From positions 134,067-198,066 of the forward strand of contig NZ_JBBMER010000007.1 of NCBI RefSeq assembly GCF_040096455.1: 64,000 nucleotides of DNA. Direction: 5' to 3'. A model generated the notes under the pieces. The model ran no database searches. It had not been told where the DNA came from and saw only the letters and a program-made list of their open reading frames with translations. Positions 1 to 9,036 of this stretch are shown piece after piece. Position numbers and translations under genes: made by a program. This stretch comes from Lachnospira rogosae (GTDB lineage: Bacteria > Bacillota > Clostridia > Lachnospirales > Lachnospiraceae). Positions within the stretch are counted from its first letter, which is position 1. The number at the start of each line of letters is the position of its first letter.

Positions 1-1237
1 ACTGTGTTGTAAGGTCTGCCTTAATCTTAGTATTCCTGTCAGCAGTCTCAGCAGCTATATTGGCAACTCCAGCAGCTGAATCTGTCTCTTTTAGAGCTGA
101 TACAGTTGTCTTGCCATCTTTCACCTCAATATTAACATAATTTTTAAGGTCTTCCATTGATTTCTTAGCTGTATCGTAGTTAGCTATGTCTGATTTAAGT
201 GTTTCTACAGAACTTGTAAGGGTTTTATATTGTTCTTTTTCTTCGTCTGTAAGTTTACTTTCATCAAAATCACTATCATTATCTCCGCCTTTGCCTTTTA
301 AAATAAGTGCATCAAGCTGTGCCTGTTTTGATGTAAGCTGTGCCTTAGCATTATCTTCAGCTGTGGCACCTGTATCTGACATATATTTAGTATTAAAACT
401 ATCAACTGTAGCAGAAGCTTTACTATATGCTGCAAGCTTTTCCTGTGCTACTGTATCAAAGCTTATCTTATTACTCTCATAAGCACTATTAATAATATCA
501 TCAAGTGCTGATGTATATGTACCATCCGCAGCATTATAATAGCCAGCCCATTTTGTATACTCTGCTGTAGATGTCTTATCATCTGTATAAAGTCCCAATT
601 CATACAAAGAGTCTCTGCCAGCTGTATCATTAGCTACTAATGAAAAATCTCCATCTTTACCAGAAGTCTTGGAACTTATAAAGAATCTCTGGTTCGCCTC
701 ATCAAAGCTTGCCTGTACACCAGCATCCTTAAGCTTTACTAAGAACTGATTAACTGTCATATCATCTGTAAGTTCTATATTAGTTGACTTACCATCAACA
801 GAAAGTGTAACACTTCCCTGTCCAGACGTCTTATTTGTTATAGCTGATAACTTGCTTGAACCTGTTATCTTTGATGTGCTGTCTGATTTATTAGTAACTT
901 CACCACCTGTAAGATAACCCGATGATGCAAGTTCTTTAACCTTTAATGTCTGGTCTCCAGCTACCGCACTTGAACTTGCTGTAACTGTAGCTACACTTGA
1001 ATTAGATACAGTTGACTTCTTAAGGCTGTATGCTTTACCAAATCTCGCTGATGAAAGCTTTCCACTATAAAAGCTATATATGCTTGTATTCATAGTCTTC
1101 CACTTTTCCTGTTTCCAGGAAAGCTTAGTCTGAGCCTTTACAAGATTGTCTTTCTTTAACTGATATCCTGATACAAGTGCTGTTACAAGCGACTCTGTAT
1201 CCATACCTGAAACCATACCTGATAATCTTATTGGCAT
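1..1237 (-). CDS. fliD: Flagellar filament cap protein FliD (3' end beyond window)
   Basis: Filament-capping protein (HAP2), which sits at the flagellum tip and guides flagellin assembly outside the cell. Only the first about 412 codons are present; the frame stays open to base 1. The start is ATG at 1237, behind GGAGG. The N-terminus (MPIRLSGMVSGMDTESLV) is the classic FliD_N signature, followed by Ser/Thr/Ala-rich D2-D3-like sequence (for example SGQGSVTLSVDGKSTNIELT). It lies 11 bp downstream of flaG, as in Bacillus flaG-fliD, and is probably co-transcribed with it. The coiled C-terminal D0/D1 part is not in the window. Confidence 0.93.
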   Translation of the reverse strand, partial: MPIRLSGMVSGMDTESLVTALVSGYQLKKDNLVKAQTKLSWKQEKWKTMNTSIYSFYSGKLSSARFGKAYSLKKSTVSNSSVATVTASSSAVAGDQTLKVKELASSGYLTGGEVTNKSDSTSKITGSSKLSAITNKTSGQGSVTLSVDGKSTNIELTDDMTVNQFLVKLKDAGVQASFDEANQRFFISSKTSGKDGDFSLVANDTAGRDSLYELGLYTDDKTSTAEYTKWAGYYNAADGTYTSALDDIINSAYESNKISFDTVAQEKLAAYSKASATVDSFNTKYMSDTGATAEDNAKAQLTSKQAQLDALILKGKGGDNDSDFDESKLTDEEKEQYKTLTSSVETLKSDIANYDTAKKSMEDLKNYVNIEVKDGKTTVSALKETDSAAGVANIAAETADRNTKIKADLTTQ

Positions 1238-1248
1238 AATATTACCTC

Positions 1249-1686
1249 CTATCTCTTCTCATCAACAAGGATACCAGCAAGCTCCCAGGCTTTTGCAAGC
1301 ATTTCAAGAGCCTTCTCTGATGGTATCTCCTTGATGACTTCATCAGTGTCCTTATCTTTAATCTTAATAGTAATACGGTTAGTTGGCTCATTATAGCCAA
1401 ATTCTGCTATTGTATTTCTATTAATTACTTTCTGTATATCTTTGAGTTCCTTGATACTCGCTTCTTTCTTCTCATTCTGCTGTGCAAGATTAGATTCACC
1501 ATTGTCAGTACCACTCTTCTGTGTATTGGTTATCTGCACTGTCGATGCTGTACTGACTTTACTATCTGCTGTCATTTCTTTTGCTGCTGTATCAGAAGAA
1601 GTCTGAACATTAACCTTATTAATCTGTGTTGCCTGAACTGCCTGATTATGGTAATTGGCAGCTATGCTCATTTTATCAATTCCCAT
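1249..1686 (-). CDS. flaG: Flagellar protein FlaG
   Basis: A 145-residue FlaG family protein, associated with flagellar filament length in other bacteria. The first about 85 residues are low-complexity and Ser/Thr/Gln-rich. The C-terminal 45 residues carry the conserved domain (KIKDKDTDEVIKEIPSEKAL, then WELAGILVDEK). ATG at 1686 is preceded by GGAGG. The gene immediately precedes fliD and is separated from csrA by 226 bp holding a hairpin and a possible sigma-28 -10 box, so flaG-fliD may have its own promoter. Its leader contains several ANGGA motifs (see findings). Confidence 0.92.
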   Translation of the reverse strand: MGIDKMSIAANYHNQAVQATQINKVNVQTSSDTAAKEMTADSKVSTASTVQITNTQKSGTDNGESNLAQQNEKKEASIKELKDIQKVINRNTIAEFGYNEPTNRITIKIKDKDTDEVIKEIPSEKALEMLAKAWELAGILVDEKR

Positions 1687-1769
1687 TATCCTTCACCTCC
1701 GTGTGGTTGTAAAAAATGTTCTCAAACCGATATTAACCAATATTACAATTCTGCAATATATATCCTAGT

Positions 1770-1833
1770 GCAGTAAAGAAATCCTTTTCCCGTATTTATT
1801 GCACTTTACTCAGTTTCTAAACCCTATATCGGC
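1770..1833 (-). promoter_or_regulatory. flaG leader: sigma-28-like -10, hairpin, GGA motifs
   Basis: Reading the minus strand, GCCGATAT at 1833-1826 matches the sigma-28 (SigD/FliA) -10 element, but no convincing TAAA -35 is seen at the right distance. Downstream, AGTGCAGTAAA and TTTATTGCACT (plus-strand 1769-1779 and 1796-1806) pair as a stem whose loop contains AAGGA. Two more ANGGA motifs (ACGGA and AAGGA) overlap the flaG ribosome binding site at 1689-1702. ANGGA is the core of CsrA sites, and csrA is the next gene upstream. Regulation is inferred. Confidence 0.35.
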
Positions 1834-1912
1834 ATTCTAATACCATAATATAACATTATATATTAATTATATTTATTATAAACCATTGCAATCGTTATAA
1901 TAAATGTAACTA

Positions 1913-2137
1913 TCATTTCTTAAAGAGCTGGTTAAGTGCCTTAACATCAATTGCCTGTTGTGTAGCTTCCTTATTAGCATCCTTTATCTGTACATATACT
2001 TCTTTTCTGTATATTGGAACAGACTTAGGTGCTGTTATTCCAAGCTTAACCTGATCTCCTTTAATCTCAATAACTGTAACTTCTACGTCATCGTTAATTA
2101 TTATAGCTTCATCTTTTTTCCTTGATAATGCCAGCAT
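1913..2137 (-). CDS. csrA: Carbon storage regulator CsrA
   Basis: A 74-residue RNA-binding translational repressor; in Bacillus it binds the flagellin leader and is antagonised by FliW. The family start MLALSRKKDEAI is at ATG 2137, with an AAGG/GGTGAG ribosome binding site inside the end of fliW. A further ATG upstream at 2197 would add 20 unrelated residues and is not used. VTVIEIKGDQVKLGI and the following PKSVPIYRKEVY are the canonical beta-strands. The start lies one base after the fliW stop codon, indicating translational coupling of partner and antagonist. Confidence 0.95.
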   Translation of the reverse strand: MLALSRKKDEAIIINDDVEVTVIEIKGDQVKLGITAPKSVPIYRKEVYVQIKDANKEATQQAIDVKALNQLFKK

Positions 2138-2138
2138 T

Positions 2139-2597
2139 CTACTCACCTTTCCTTTCTTCAAGAATTGAATAAATAGGATATCTGACTTCATAATCATTGT
2201 TGTCGGCTATAAGCTGTACACCCTTTAACGTATCAGCATTGACAATGATTGGAGCTTTGAAATTAATTGTCATCTTAGTAATATCTGCTGGGACAGTAAG
2301 TACACAAAACACTATAAGATCAGCTTCTTTAATATCACTTCCAAGAGCCTTTAACATCTCATCTTCAACTATCGGATCATAGTCTTCTTTAATAAGCTCC
2401 GGCTTTAACATTGGAAGAGCAAGTTCTGGCTCATCTAATGACTGTAACCACATTATTGATGCCTCGTCTCCCTTATCCACATCATATATAAGAGTGAACT
2501 TTTTACAATTCTCAAAGCCAATAACTCCAAGGTCAAATGTTATAATCTTGTCATCGTCAATATCAACCGTTCCAAACCATCTTGTATCTACCTTCAC
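2139..2597 (-). CDS. fliW: Flagellar assembly factor FliW
   Basis: FliW binds flagellin and CsrA, linking flagellin export to relief of CsrA repression. The start chosen is GTG at 2597, giving VKVDTRWFGTVDI, because GGAGG lies 8 bases upstream and this matches the family start; the ATG at 2612 overlaps that Shine-Dalgarno sequence and would add 5 residues. Family features are the early FGTVDI strand, ITFDLGVIGFENCKKFTLI, LPMLKPELI and the C-terminal APIIVNADTLKGVQLI. About 152 residues, normal for the family. It sits between flgL and csrA, the arrangement found in B. subtilis. Confidence 0.93.
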   Translation of the reverse strand: MKVDTRWFGTVDIDDDKIITFDLGVIGFENCKKFTLIYDVDKGDEASIMWLQSLDEPELALPMLKPELIKEDYDPIVEDEMLKALGSDIKEADLIVFCVLTVPADITKMTINFKAPIIVNADTLKGVQLIADNNDYEVRYPIYSILEERKGE

Positions 2598-2626
2598 CTT
2601 AAAACCCTCCATTAATTATCATTTTA

Positions 2627-4237
2627 TTATCCAATAAAATCAAGTAATGTCTGCTGTACCACCTTGCTTGCTGCTGAAAGTGCCGCATTATACACAAGCT
2701 GGGCAGAAGTATAAGATATAACAACTTCCTCAAGATCAATATCTTCATTCTCAGACTTAAGACTTGTAAAATTAGTCTTCTGTTCTGTAAGTCTTGACTT
2801 GGTAAGGTCAAGTCTTGTAATCCTGTTACCTACATCAGCCTTGGCATTAGAAATCTGTTCCTGATATCCCTGCATCTGTCCAATTCCTGTCTCAAACGCT
2901 TTAGTCATCTGGCTCTTTGCTAATTCCTGCTGCTTTGTAAGTCCTTCAAGAATATCACTTAAACTCTTCTGGTCTGCATCTGATGAATATCTTTCCTCTT
3001 TCATCATACTTTCAACCTTTGACATCTGGCTCTCTATATCAAGAACATTCTGTACTGCTGATGTGAGGTCATCTATATTTCTTCCAAAATATATATTAAA
3101 CGCTTCATCTGCCTGAGTATTAACCTTTAACTTCTGTGTAAAATTAATATTATACTCTATATCTTCATCCTTCTTAGCATAAGTAACGCCTGTAACATTA
3201 TCAACACAGTCAAAATACATTGTTGGATTAACATCACCCTTTTTGAAATTAGATTTATCATACTGCACTGAGAATGAATTGCTTGTATATACGTCCTTAT
3301 ATACATTTTCTCCAAGAAGAACTTCACCAACCTGTGAATTAATAACTATCTCATCATCACCTGGTATATAATTAGTATCTGATGTAAATGATACTGTAAC
3401 TGCATTGCCACTTCCATCACTAAAGAAGTTACCTGTAACGCCTGTTATATTACCATTGGCATCTGTATTAGTTGTAACACCTGTAACTGCATTACCATCT
3501 GCATCTGTTACTGATATTGTTCCGTCTGTGTTCTTAGTTATTGAAGCCGTATTGCCCTGACTGTCTGTAATCTTAAATGTTCCATTAGCATCAACCTCTG
3601 AATAAGCAAGCTGTAATCTGTGTACTGTCTGCACATTTGGTGTAATAATCTTGCCATTAGCATCTTTTTTAACTGACAGATTCATAATATCATCATTAGA
3701 ATAGGCATTAGTATATACAGTCTTACTGCTAAGTGCATCTCTTGTAAAGTTCTGTGTTATTGTATAGTCCACATCCTTAGCATCTGCATCTGACTGATAT
3801 GTCAGAGGCTTGTCTGTTGCATAACCTGTGAATACATATCTTCCAGCATAATCTACATCTCCCTGTGTATAGAATGAATCCTTTAGCTTATTAAGTGTCT
3901 CAACAATTGTATTACGTTCCGAAGGAGAATACGAATCTGTTGCACCCTGATTACAATAGCTGTAAAGCTGTGATACTATATTGTAACTCTGGTCAAGAGC
4001 ATCGTGTGTTACCGAAAGCCATGATGAAGCATCTGGTATATTCTTATTAATATACTGTGTAACCTGATCAAGACTTGAACGAAGTCTTAATGCTCTGATT
4101 GCAATAATTGGGTCATCAGAAGGCTTGTTAATCTTCTTCTGTGTAGATAACTGTGTATCCATTGTATTAATCTGACTTTTATTAGTCTGTATATTAGCTA
4201 TAGAGCTGTTTATCATCATCTGATTAGTTATTCTCAT
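2627..4237 (-). CDS. flgL: Flagellar hook-filament junction protein FlgL (long form)
   Basis: HAP3, the adaptor between FlgK and the flagellin filament. The N-terminus (MRITNQMMINSSIANIQTNK) and QKKINKPSDDPIIAIRALRL form the flagellin-type D0/D1 coil, and the C-terminal about 150 residues are again coiled (ITRLDLTKSRLTEQ). At 536 residues it is much longer than common FlgL proteins of about 300. The extra length is a central, Asp/Gly/Thr-rich beta-type insert around residues 190-360 (for example DANGNITGVTGNFFSDGSG), likely a surface-exposed domain. ATG 4237 follows GGAGG. It lies between the second flgK paralogue and fliW. Confidence 0.9.
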   Translation of the reverse strand: MRITNQMMINSSIANIQTNKSQINTMDTQLSTQKKINKPSDDPIIAIRALRLRSSLDQVTQYINKNIPDASSWLSVTHDALDQSYNIVSQLYSYCNQGATDSYSPSERNTIVETLNKLKDSFYTQGDVDYAGRYVFTGYATDKPLTYQSDADAKDVDYTITQNFTRDALSSKTVYTNAYSNDDIMNLSVKKDANGKIITPNVQTVHRLQLAYSEVDANGTFKITDSQGNTASITKNTDGTISVTDADGNAVTGVTTNTDANGNITGVTGNFFSDGSGNAVTVSFTSDTNYIPGDDEIVINSQVGEVLLGENVYKDVYTSNSFSVQYDKSNFKKGDVNPTMYFDCVDNVTGVTYAKKDEDIEYNINFTQKLKVNTQADEAFNIYFGRNIDDLTSAVQNVLDIESQMSKVESMMKEERYSSDADQKSLSDILEGLTKQQELAKSQMTKAFETGIGQMQGYQEQISNAKADVGNRITRLDLTKSRLTEQKTNFTSLKSENEDIDLEEVVISYTSAQLVYNAALSAASKVVQQTLLDFIG

Positions 4238-4278
4238 ACTATTCCTCCATTCATTTACAGATATGCTATGTGAACTAA

Positions 4279-5853
4279 TTATAAGCCCGTCTGGTTAATA
4301 AGCTTGTCGTATATCTCGTTCATAACCGACATCATCTTAGAGTTAAGATTGTAAGCCTGCTGGAACTTCATAAGATCCATAGCTTCTTCATCAGTATCAA
4401 CACCCATAACCGATAATCTCTGGTTCTGAATTGTTGTCTTCATATTATTATAGTTAGAAAGAAATGTCTTAGCCTTACTTGAATCAATTGATACATCACT
4501 GACAATACTTTCAAGGAAGTAAGCACCTGTACCACCATCAAATATCTTTTTCTTCTGAAGTGCATTAATCTGTTCAATCAGATCGCACTGTGATTCGCCG
4601 TCCCCTACATTTGACTTTGTCGCAAGCTTATCAGCATCCTCTAAAAGAGCCGAATTAACAGATACTGTTGTTGCTGTAAGAACTCCAGAACCATCCTGAA
4701 CAACAAAAAGTGGTATACCTTTATTCTTAGCATCAGTTGTATCCGCATCTGATACATAGCCACTTTCAAATATGCTGTTAACTGCCTGTGCAAATGTCTG
4801 TATAAACGTATTAAGCTGTACCTGATAGAATGGTACACCCTTATAATTAATATTCTCGCCTGCCTGTGCATTAGTCTCTGTTACGATATTACCATCAATA
4901 TCTGTCTTGTATGTTCCATCATCATTCTTAGCATAAGACTCAATCTCTCCATTACAGCCATCTCTTATATCTATAAGTGCTTTTAACTGTCCTCCAAGTG
5001 AGTCACTGTATATATTAAAATCAGATCCGTCATTCCACTTTATATCATAAAGTCCATCTGCATCGCTTGTATTTCTTACTTCACCTCTTGCCACAACCTC
5101 TAATGTCCTGTAACTGTAATCATTAACAAGTGACTGTCCATTAATTGTTATCTGGAATGATGTAAGACCATTCTGGATTTCTGTCTCGCTTACTGTTATA
5201 TTAACTGCCTTTGAAAGCTCATCAACTAATGCATTTCTCTGGTCACGAAGATCATTAGCATCACCATAGCACGCCTCAATCTGGTTAATCTGCTTATTAA
5301 GTGCTGTTATGTTCTGTGCAAGTGTATTAATATGCTCAACAGTATCCTTTACTTCGTTATTGGCATCTGCCTGTACATTTCTTAAGTTATTAGCTAATGT
5401 ATTAAAGTAATCTGTCATACTCTTGGCATTATTAATAAGCTGGTTCTTTGCAGAAGTGTCAGCTGGTGTAATTGTAAGCTGGTTAACTGCATCAAAGAAA
5501 TTGCCGTATTCCTTTGAGAAACCTGAAAGAAGAAATTCATTAAGATAATCCTCAACCTGTGTCATATAATTATTCTTAGCTTCGTACTGTCCATAGTTAG
5601 CACAGTTGTTACGATATTTCTCATCATAATAAGAATCTCTTGTCTGTTTAATCTCTACAACATTAACACCTGAACCAATTGTTCCGTATGTTGAATATGT
5701 TCTTAAAGCATCTGATGCCTGTAAAAGCACGCTCTGCTTAGTATATCCATCAGTATTAATATTAGAAAGGTTGTGTGCTGTTGTTGTAATAGATGTCTGT
5801 GCCGCCTGAAGTCCTTTGTATGAGATTGATAATCCAAAAAATGTAGATGCCAT
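4279..5853 (-). CDS. flgK: Flagellar hook-associated protein FlgK, second paralogue
   Basis: HAP1-type protein, 524 residues from ATG 5853 (GGAGAG upstream; a more upstream ATG at 5889 adds 12 unrelated residues). The N-terminal hook/rod motif TTAHNLSNINTDGYT is the FlgK signature, and the C-terminus has LMKFQQAYNLNSKMMSVMNE, matching the FlgK D0 helix. It follows another FlgK of 644 residues directly upstream. The two differ in the central domain, so this is an old duplication rather than an assembly artefact. It may form an alternative or additional junction layer. Confidence 0.88.
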   Translation of the reverse strand: MASTFFGLSISYKGLQAAQTSITTTAHNLSNINTDGYTKQSVLLQASDALRTYSTYGTIGSGVNVVEIKQTRDSYYDEKYRNNCANYGQYEAKNNYMTQVEDYLNEFLLSGFSKEYGNFFDAVNQLTITPADTSAKNQLINNAKSMTDYFNTLANNLRNVQADANNEVKDTVEHINTLAQNITALNKQINQIEACYGDANDLRDQRNALVDELSKAVNITVSETEIQNGLTSFQITINGQSLVNDYSYRTLEVVARGEVRNTSDADGLYDIKWNDGSDFNIYSDSLGGQLKALIDIRDGCNGEIESYAKNDDGTYKTDIDGNIVTETNAQAGENINYKGVPFYQVQLNTFIQTFAQAVNSIFESGYVSDADTTDAKNKGIPLFVVQDGSGVLTATTVSVNSALLEDADKLATKSNVGDGESQCDLIEQINALQKKKIFDGGTGAYFLESIVSDVSIDSSKAKTFLSNYNNMKTTIQNQRLSVMGVDTDEEAMDLMKFQQAYNLNSKMMSVMNEIYDKLINQTGL

Positions 5854-5948
5854 ATTAACTCTCCATTCTGCACCTTTATACCAGTGCATTATTTACATTG
5901 TTGTATTAAACATCAATTATAATTCAATATAATCTGTAATTAATATAA

Positions 5949-7883
5949 TCAAGAACCAAGTGATGTAACAAGATGTTCTATCATCTCACTTACAACATTA
6001 ATATATCTTGATGCCGCATTATATGCGTGCTGATATTTTATCATCTTCTCAAGTTCTTCATCTGAAGATACACCTGATGTCTGTAATCTCTGGTTATCAT
6101 AACCATCAACCATTGATGTCTGGTTATTAACAAATCTTGAAAGTACCTTACCAACTGTAGCAAACTCACCTATATAATCATTATAGAATGAATTAAAGTC
6201 TGCCTTGGCATATGAATCAGGATTAAGCGATGCGAACTTTTTGCTGAATGCATCAATAAGTTCATTAGCTTTAGAAAAATCTTCCTTGCCCTGTATTGTT
6301 GATAATGGAATTCTGTCAACATGCTGTGATGCTTCAGGATTAACTAAAAGCTTACCAAGTGTATAATCTGTTTCATAATCTGCTGTATTAAGATTATTGC
6401 GGACATAAGTCTTAGTTCCGTCTGCCGCTGTTATCTGGATATATCTTTCTGTCCCCTCTCTCTTGAACAGTTCAACACCCATAGTCATATCCTTATCCAT
6501 ACCGAAACCAGCCTTGTCTGTATCAAGTACAGAATACTTCATATTATCAATAGTCTCAGCTGTTGTTCCTGCCTGGTCAACATAAAGCTTCTCACCTGAT
6601 GAATAACTGTAAGTTCCATCACCATTGGCAACACCTTTAACTTCCTTACCATATCTGTCATAAAGTGTTGCATTAACCGAAGCATTATATATGTACTCAT
6701 CAGCCTGTAATACATTACCGTCATTATCTGTAAGCTCTTTTGTTGTTTCTATTGTCTTTTCTGGACAAAGAATATCATTAAGGGAAGTAACTATTCCATT
6801 AACAAGCTTATCAAATCCAGCTATCGCACTAAGTATTGCTGATGGTTCAATATATTTGTTGTAATATTCCTGCTTCTCGTTATATGCATCCATTGCATCA
6901 TTATAAGCCTGAAGTCCGTCTGCTGTTGTAAGATCGTAATCTTCCTTCTCCGGCATAACAGGTACATCTGTATAATTAACTTCTATAGAACCTCTTGCTA
7001 CTAAAAGACCTTTGAGTTCTCCCTTGTCTGTATCCTTCATATTATTAATATTAGAAAGATTAAATACATCCCTGTCATAACCTGGCCAGATTGGGATTAA
7101 CAGTGCACTATTATCAACCTGTCTTGTTCCCATCTCAGTAACCTGTGCCGATGTAACAAATGGTACATTCTCAGCAGTTACAATCACCTCACCATGTTCA
7201 TTCTCATAATAATCAAAATCAATATAACCACTTAATTCATCTAACGCATTATCTCTTGTATCTCTTAAATCATTAGCACGTTCACCACTTCCAGATTCAA
7301 CCTTGGCTATCTCTTTATTAAGGTCATATATCTTTTGTCCAAGATTGTTAATCTTATTTACCATATTATTAATATCTGTGTTAAGAGTTACCTGATAATC
7401 CTTAAGCCCAGCATATATTGCTTCAGACCTGTCTATAAATGCTGTTGCATTCTGGATAAGTGAAGATCTTGCAATTGTACTTGTTGGATTCTTAGTAAGT
7501 TCATTAATTGCGTTATACAGATTCGTTATCTGTGTCTGGTATGTAACGCCCTGCATTTCTCCAAATAAATCTTCTACTTCTTCTACTGCCTTATACTGGC
7601 TTTCATAATATCCAAGTCTTGCATTCTCTGTTCTGTATGACTTATCTATAAAATCATTTCTTATTCTGCTTATAGCATCAACATCAACACCAAGTCCACA
7701 CTTGCCTGTGCTGTTTCCTGTTCCGAACACATTAACATACGTACTGTCTGCAAATGTAATCTGCTGTCTTGTGTATCCTGTTGTATTAACATTTGACAGA
7801 TTGTGTGCCGTTGTATTAAGTGCTGTCTGTGATGTTTTAAGTCCTGACGCTCCTACCATAAGCGATGCCATTCCGTTAGCCAT
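5949..7883 (-). CDS. flgK: Flagellar hook-associated protein FlgK, first paralogue
   Basis: HAP1, the first hook-filament junction protein. It has 644 residues. The N-terminal MASLMVGASGLKTSQTAL and TTAHNLSNVNTTGYTRQQI are diagnostic; coiled D1 follows (NKINNLGQKIYDLNKEIAK, then RANDLRDTRDNALDEL). The C-terminal helix has MIKYQHAYNAASRYINVVSE. The central about 250 residues are variable and hold a Pro/Tyr/Glu-rich stretch. It lies downstream of flgN, its likely export chaperone, and upstream of the second flgK. Confidence 0.92.
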   Translation of the reverse strand: MANGMASLMVGASGLKTSQTALNTTAHNLSNVNTTGYTRQQITFADSTYVNVFGTGNSTGKCGLGVDVDAISRIRNDFIDKSYRTENARLGYYESQYKAVEEVEDLFGEMQGVTYQTQITNLYNAINELTKNPTSTIARSSLIQNATAFIDRSEAIYAGLKDYQVTLNTDINNMVNKINNLGQKIYDLNKEIAKVESGSGERANDLRDTRDNALDELSGYIDFDYYENEHGEVIVTAENVPFVTSAQVTEMGTRQVDNSALLIPIWPGYDRDVFNLSNINNMKDTDKGELKGLLVARGSIEVNYTDVPVMPEKEDYDLTTADGLQAYNDAMDAYNEKQEYYNKYIEPSAILSAIAGFDKLVNGIVTSLNDILCPEKTIETTKELTDNDGNVLQADEYIYNASVNATLYDRYGKEVKGVANGDGTYSYSSGEKLYVDQAGTTAETIDNMKYSVLDTDKAGFGMDKDMTMGVELFKREGTERYIQITAADGTKTYVRNNLNTADYETDYTLGKLLVNPEASQHVDRIPLSTIQGKEDFSKANELIDAFSKKFASLNPDSYAKADFNSFYNDYIGEFATVGKVLSRFVNNQTSMVDGYDNQRLQTSGVSSDEELEKMIKYQHAYNAASRYINVVSEMIEHLVTSLGS

Positions 7884-8047
7884 AATTCCTCCATATCCTA
7901 AACCCAGAAAAAAATCACATTCTCAAAGAAAAATCCCAATTCATTCCTTTGAAAATGTGACCCTTAATTCCGAATAATATTACTTAATCTATATTGTGTA
8001 ATAATCAGAGTCAATCCGTTTCTTCTGATTATTAGTCCGGATTATAT

Positions 8048-8560
8048 TTATTGTTTTGCATCAAATCCTGTCGCTCCAGTAATCCCCTGTTCCTCATAAG
8101 CTGTTCTTCCATAATTGGAAGTCTGTGGATCCATAACTGAATTCCTGGCAAGATCAAGCTCAAACTGTATCATATCCATTGATTCCTTGAGAAGCAGCTT
8201 ATTATTATCATTAACTGTTGTAAGCTGGTTCAAAGTTCTTTTAAGTCTGAGATATACTTCTTCTAGTGCATCGTGCTCTTTAGGCTTCTTCTCAAGTATC
8301 TGTACTATATGTTCTACTCTTATCTGCTCATATGGAAGCCTTAGTATCGAGCATATCTCTTTCACATCTTCCTGTCTTTTCTGTTCAACGGTTTCAAGTT
8401 CTTCTATTAACTTCTGTTCCTGTAGGAATATCTTTTGTAATTCATCAACATCTCCCTTAACAATTGCGGAAGTCTTATCATTGGACAAGTCCAGAAGCTT
8501 ATTATATCCTGTATCCTCATTATTCAAATCATCGATTAATAGATCTATTAAACTTGCCAT
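8048..8560 (-). CDS. flgN: FlgN family flagellar export chaperone
   Basis: A 170-residue cytoplasmic chaperone predicted to bind FlgK and FlgL C-termini before export. The sequence is almost entirely helical and charged, with the FlgN-type N-terminus (LIDLLIDDLNNEDTGYNKLL), a basic/acidic coiled middle (QKLIEELETVEQKRQED) and a closing amphipathic helix (LLLKESMDMIQFELDLARN). GAGG precedes ATG 8560. Position between flgM and flgK supports the call better than sequence alone, since the family is weakly conserved. Confidence 0.85.
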   Translation of the reverse strand: MASLIDLLIDDLNNEDTGYNKLLDLSNDKTSAIVKGDVDELQKIFLQEQKLIEELETVEQKRQEDVKEICSILRLPYEQIRVEHIVQILEKKPKEHDALEEVYLRLKRTLNQLTTVNDNNKLLLKESMDMIQFELDLARNSVMDPQTSNYGRTAYEEQGITGATGFDAKQ

Positions 8561-8572
8561 GCTTTAACCTCA

Positions 8573-8854
8573 CTAAAATGTTAATGTTGAAATTCTGTCA
8601 AGTATCTTATCTGCAACATCTTCAGAACTTATATTATATGTTCCGGCCTGAATACGTGCCTTAACATCATTAACCATATCCATTCTGACATCTGATGTAG
8701 AAGCCACTGCTGACTTCGCTACCTGATACAGCTTAGCTGTATCTGAAATCTCATACTTGTCATTCTCTTTCTTATTAGTAACAGCCTTATTATTCTTAGA
8801 ATAAGAACTTGTCTTATATATCTGACTTACAGCATTATAAGCATCTATACGCAT
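8573..8854 (-). CDS. flgM: Anti-sigma-28 factor FlgM
   Basis: Negative regulator that binds sigma-28 (SigD/FliA) until hook completion. The start chosen is ATG 8854 (MRIDAYNAVSQIYKTS), which gives 93 residues and fits the family; the ATG at 8923 would add 23 residues. The C-terminal half has the typical signature: DKYEISDTAKLYQVAKSAV, DVRMDMVNDVKARIQAGTYN and VADKILDRI. It is the first of the flgM-flgN-flgK-flgK-flgL-fliW-csrA run. A sigma-28-like promoter lies upstream at 8975-9001. Confidence 0.9.
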   Translation of the reverse strand: MRIDAYNAVSQIYKTSSYSKNNKAVTNKKENDKYEISDTAKLYQVAKSAVASTSDVRMDMVNDVKARIQAGTYNISSEDVADKILDRISTLTF

Positions 8855-8974
8855 ACTTACCGCCTCACTTTCTATCTTCAAAGTCTTGTAAGAACCATTA
8901 TCAAAGGTGTCTGTAACAAACATTCCAGCCCTTAACTGCCTTATTACAGCTCAGTTCTCTGCTTTATGATTAAG

Positions 8975-9001
8975 TTATCGGTAATAATCTGTTATCTCTT
9001 A
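8975..9001 (-). promoter_or_regulatory. Candidate sigma-28 promoter for the flgM operon
   Basis: On the minus strand, TAAG at 9001-8998 and CCGATAA at 8981-8975 are separated by 16 bases, close to the SigD/FliA consensus TAAA-N15-GCCGATAA. It lies 120 bases before the preferred flgM start, and flgM is a known sigma-28 target in Bacillus. Confidence 0.4.
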
Positions 9002-9036
9002 ACCCCATTTTATAATTAATTTAGATACAAATACAA

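Noticed and set aside
1709..1732. Plus-strand sigma-28-like box (TAAA, then CCGATAT)
   Set aside because: The spacing is only 13 bases and there is no plus-strand gene downstream; it would be antisense to csrA.
2599..2811. Minus-strand 70-residue ORF inside the end of flgL
   Set aside because: Shadow frame of flgL with no ribosome binding site and atypical composition.
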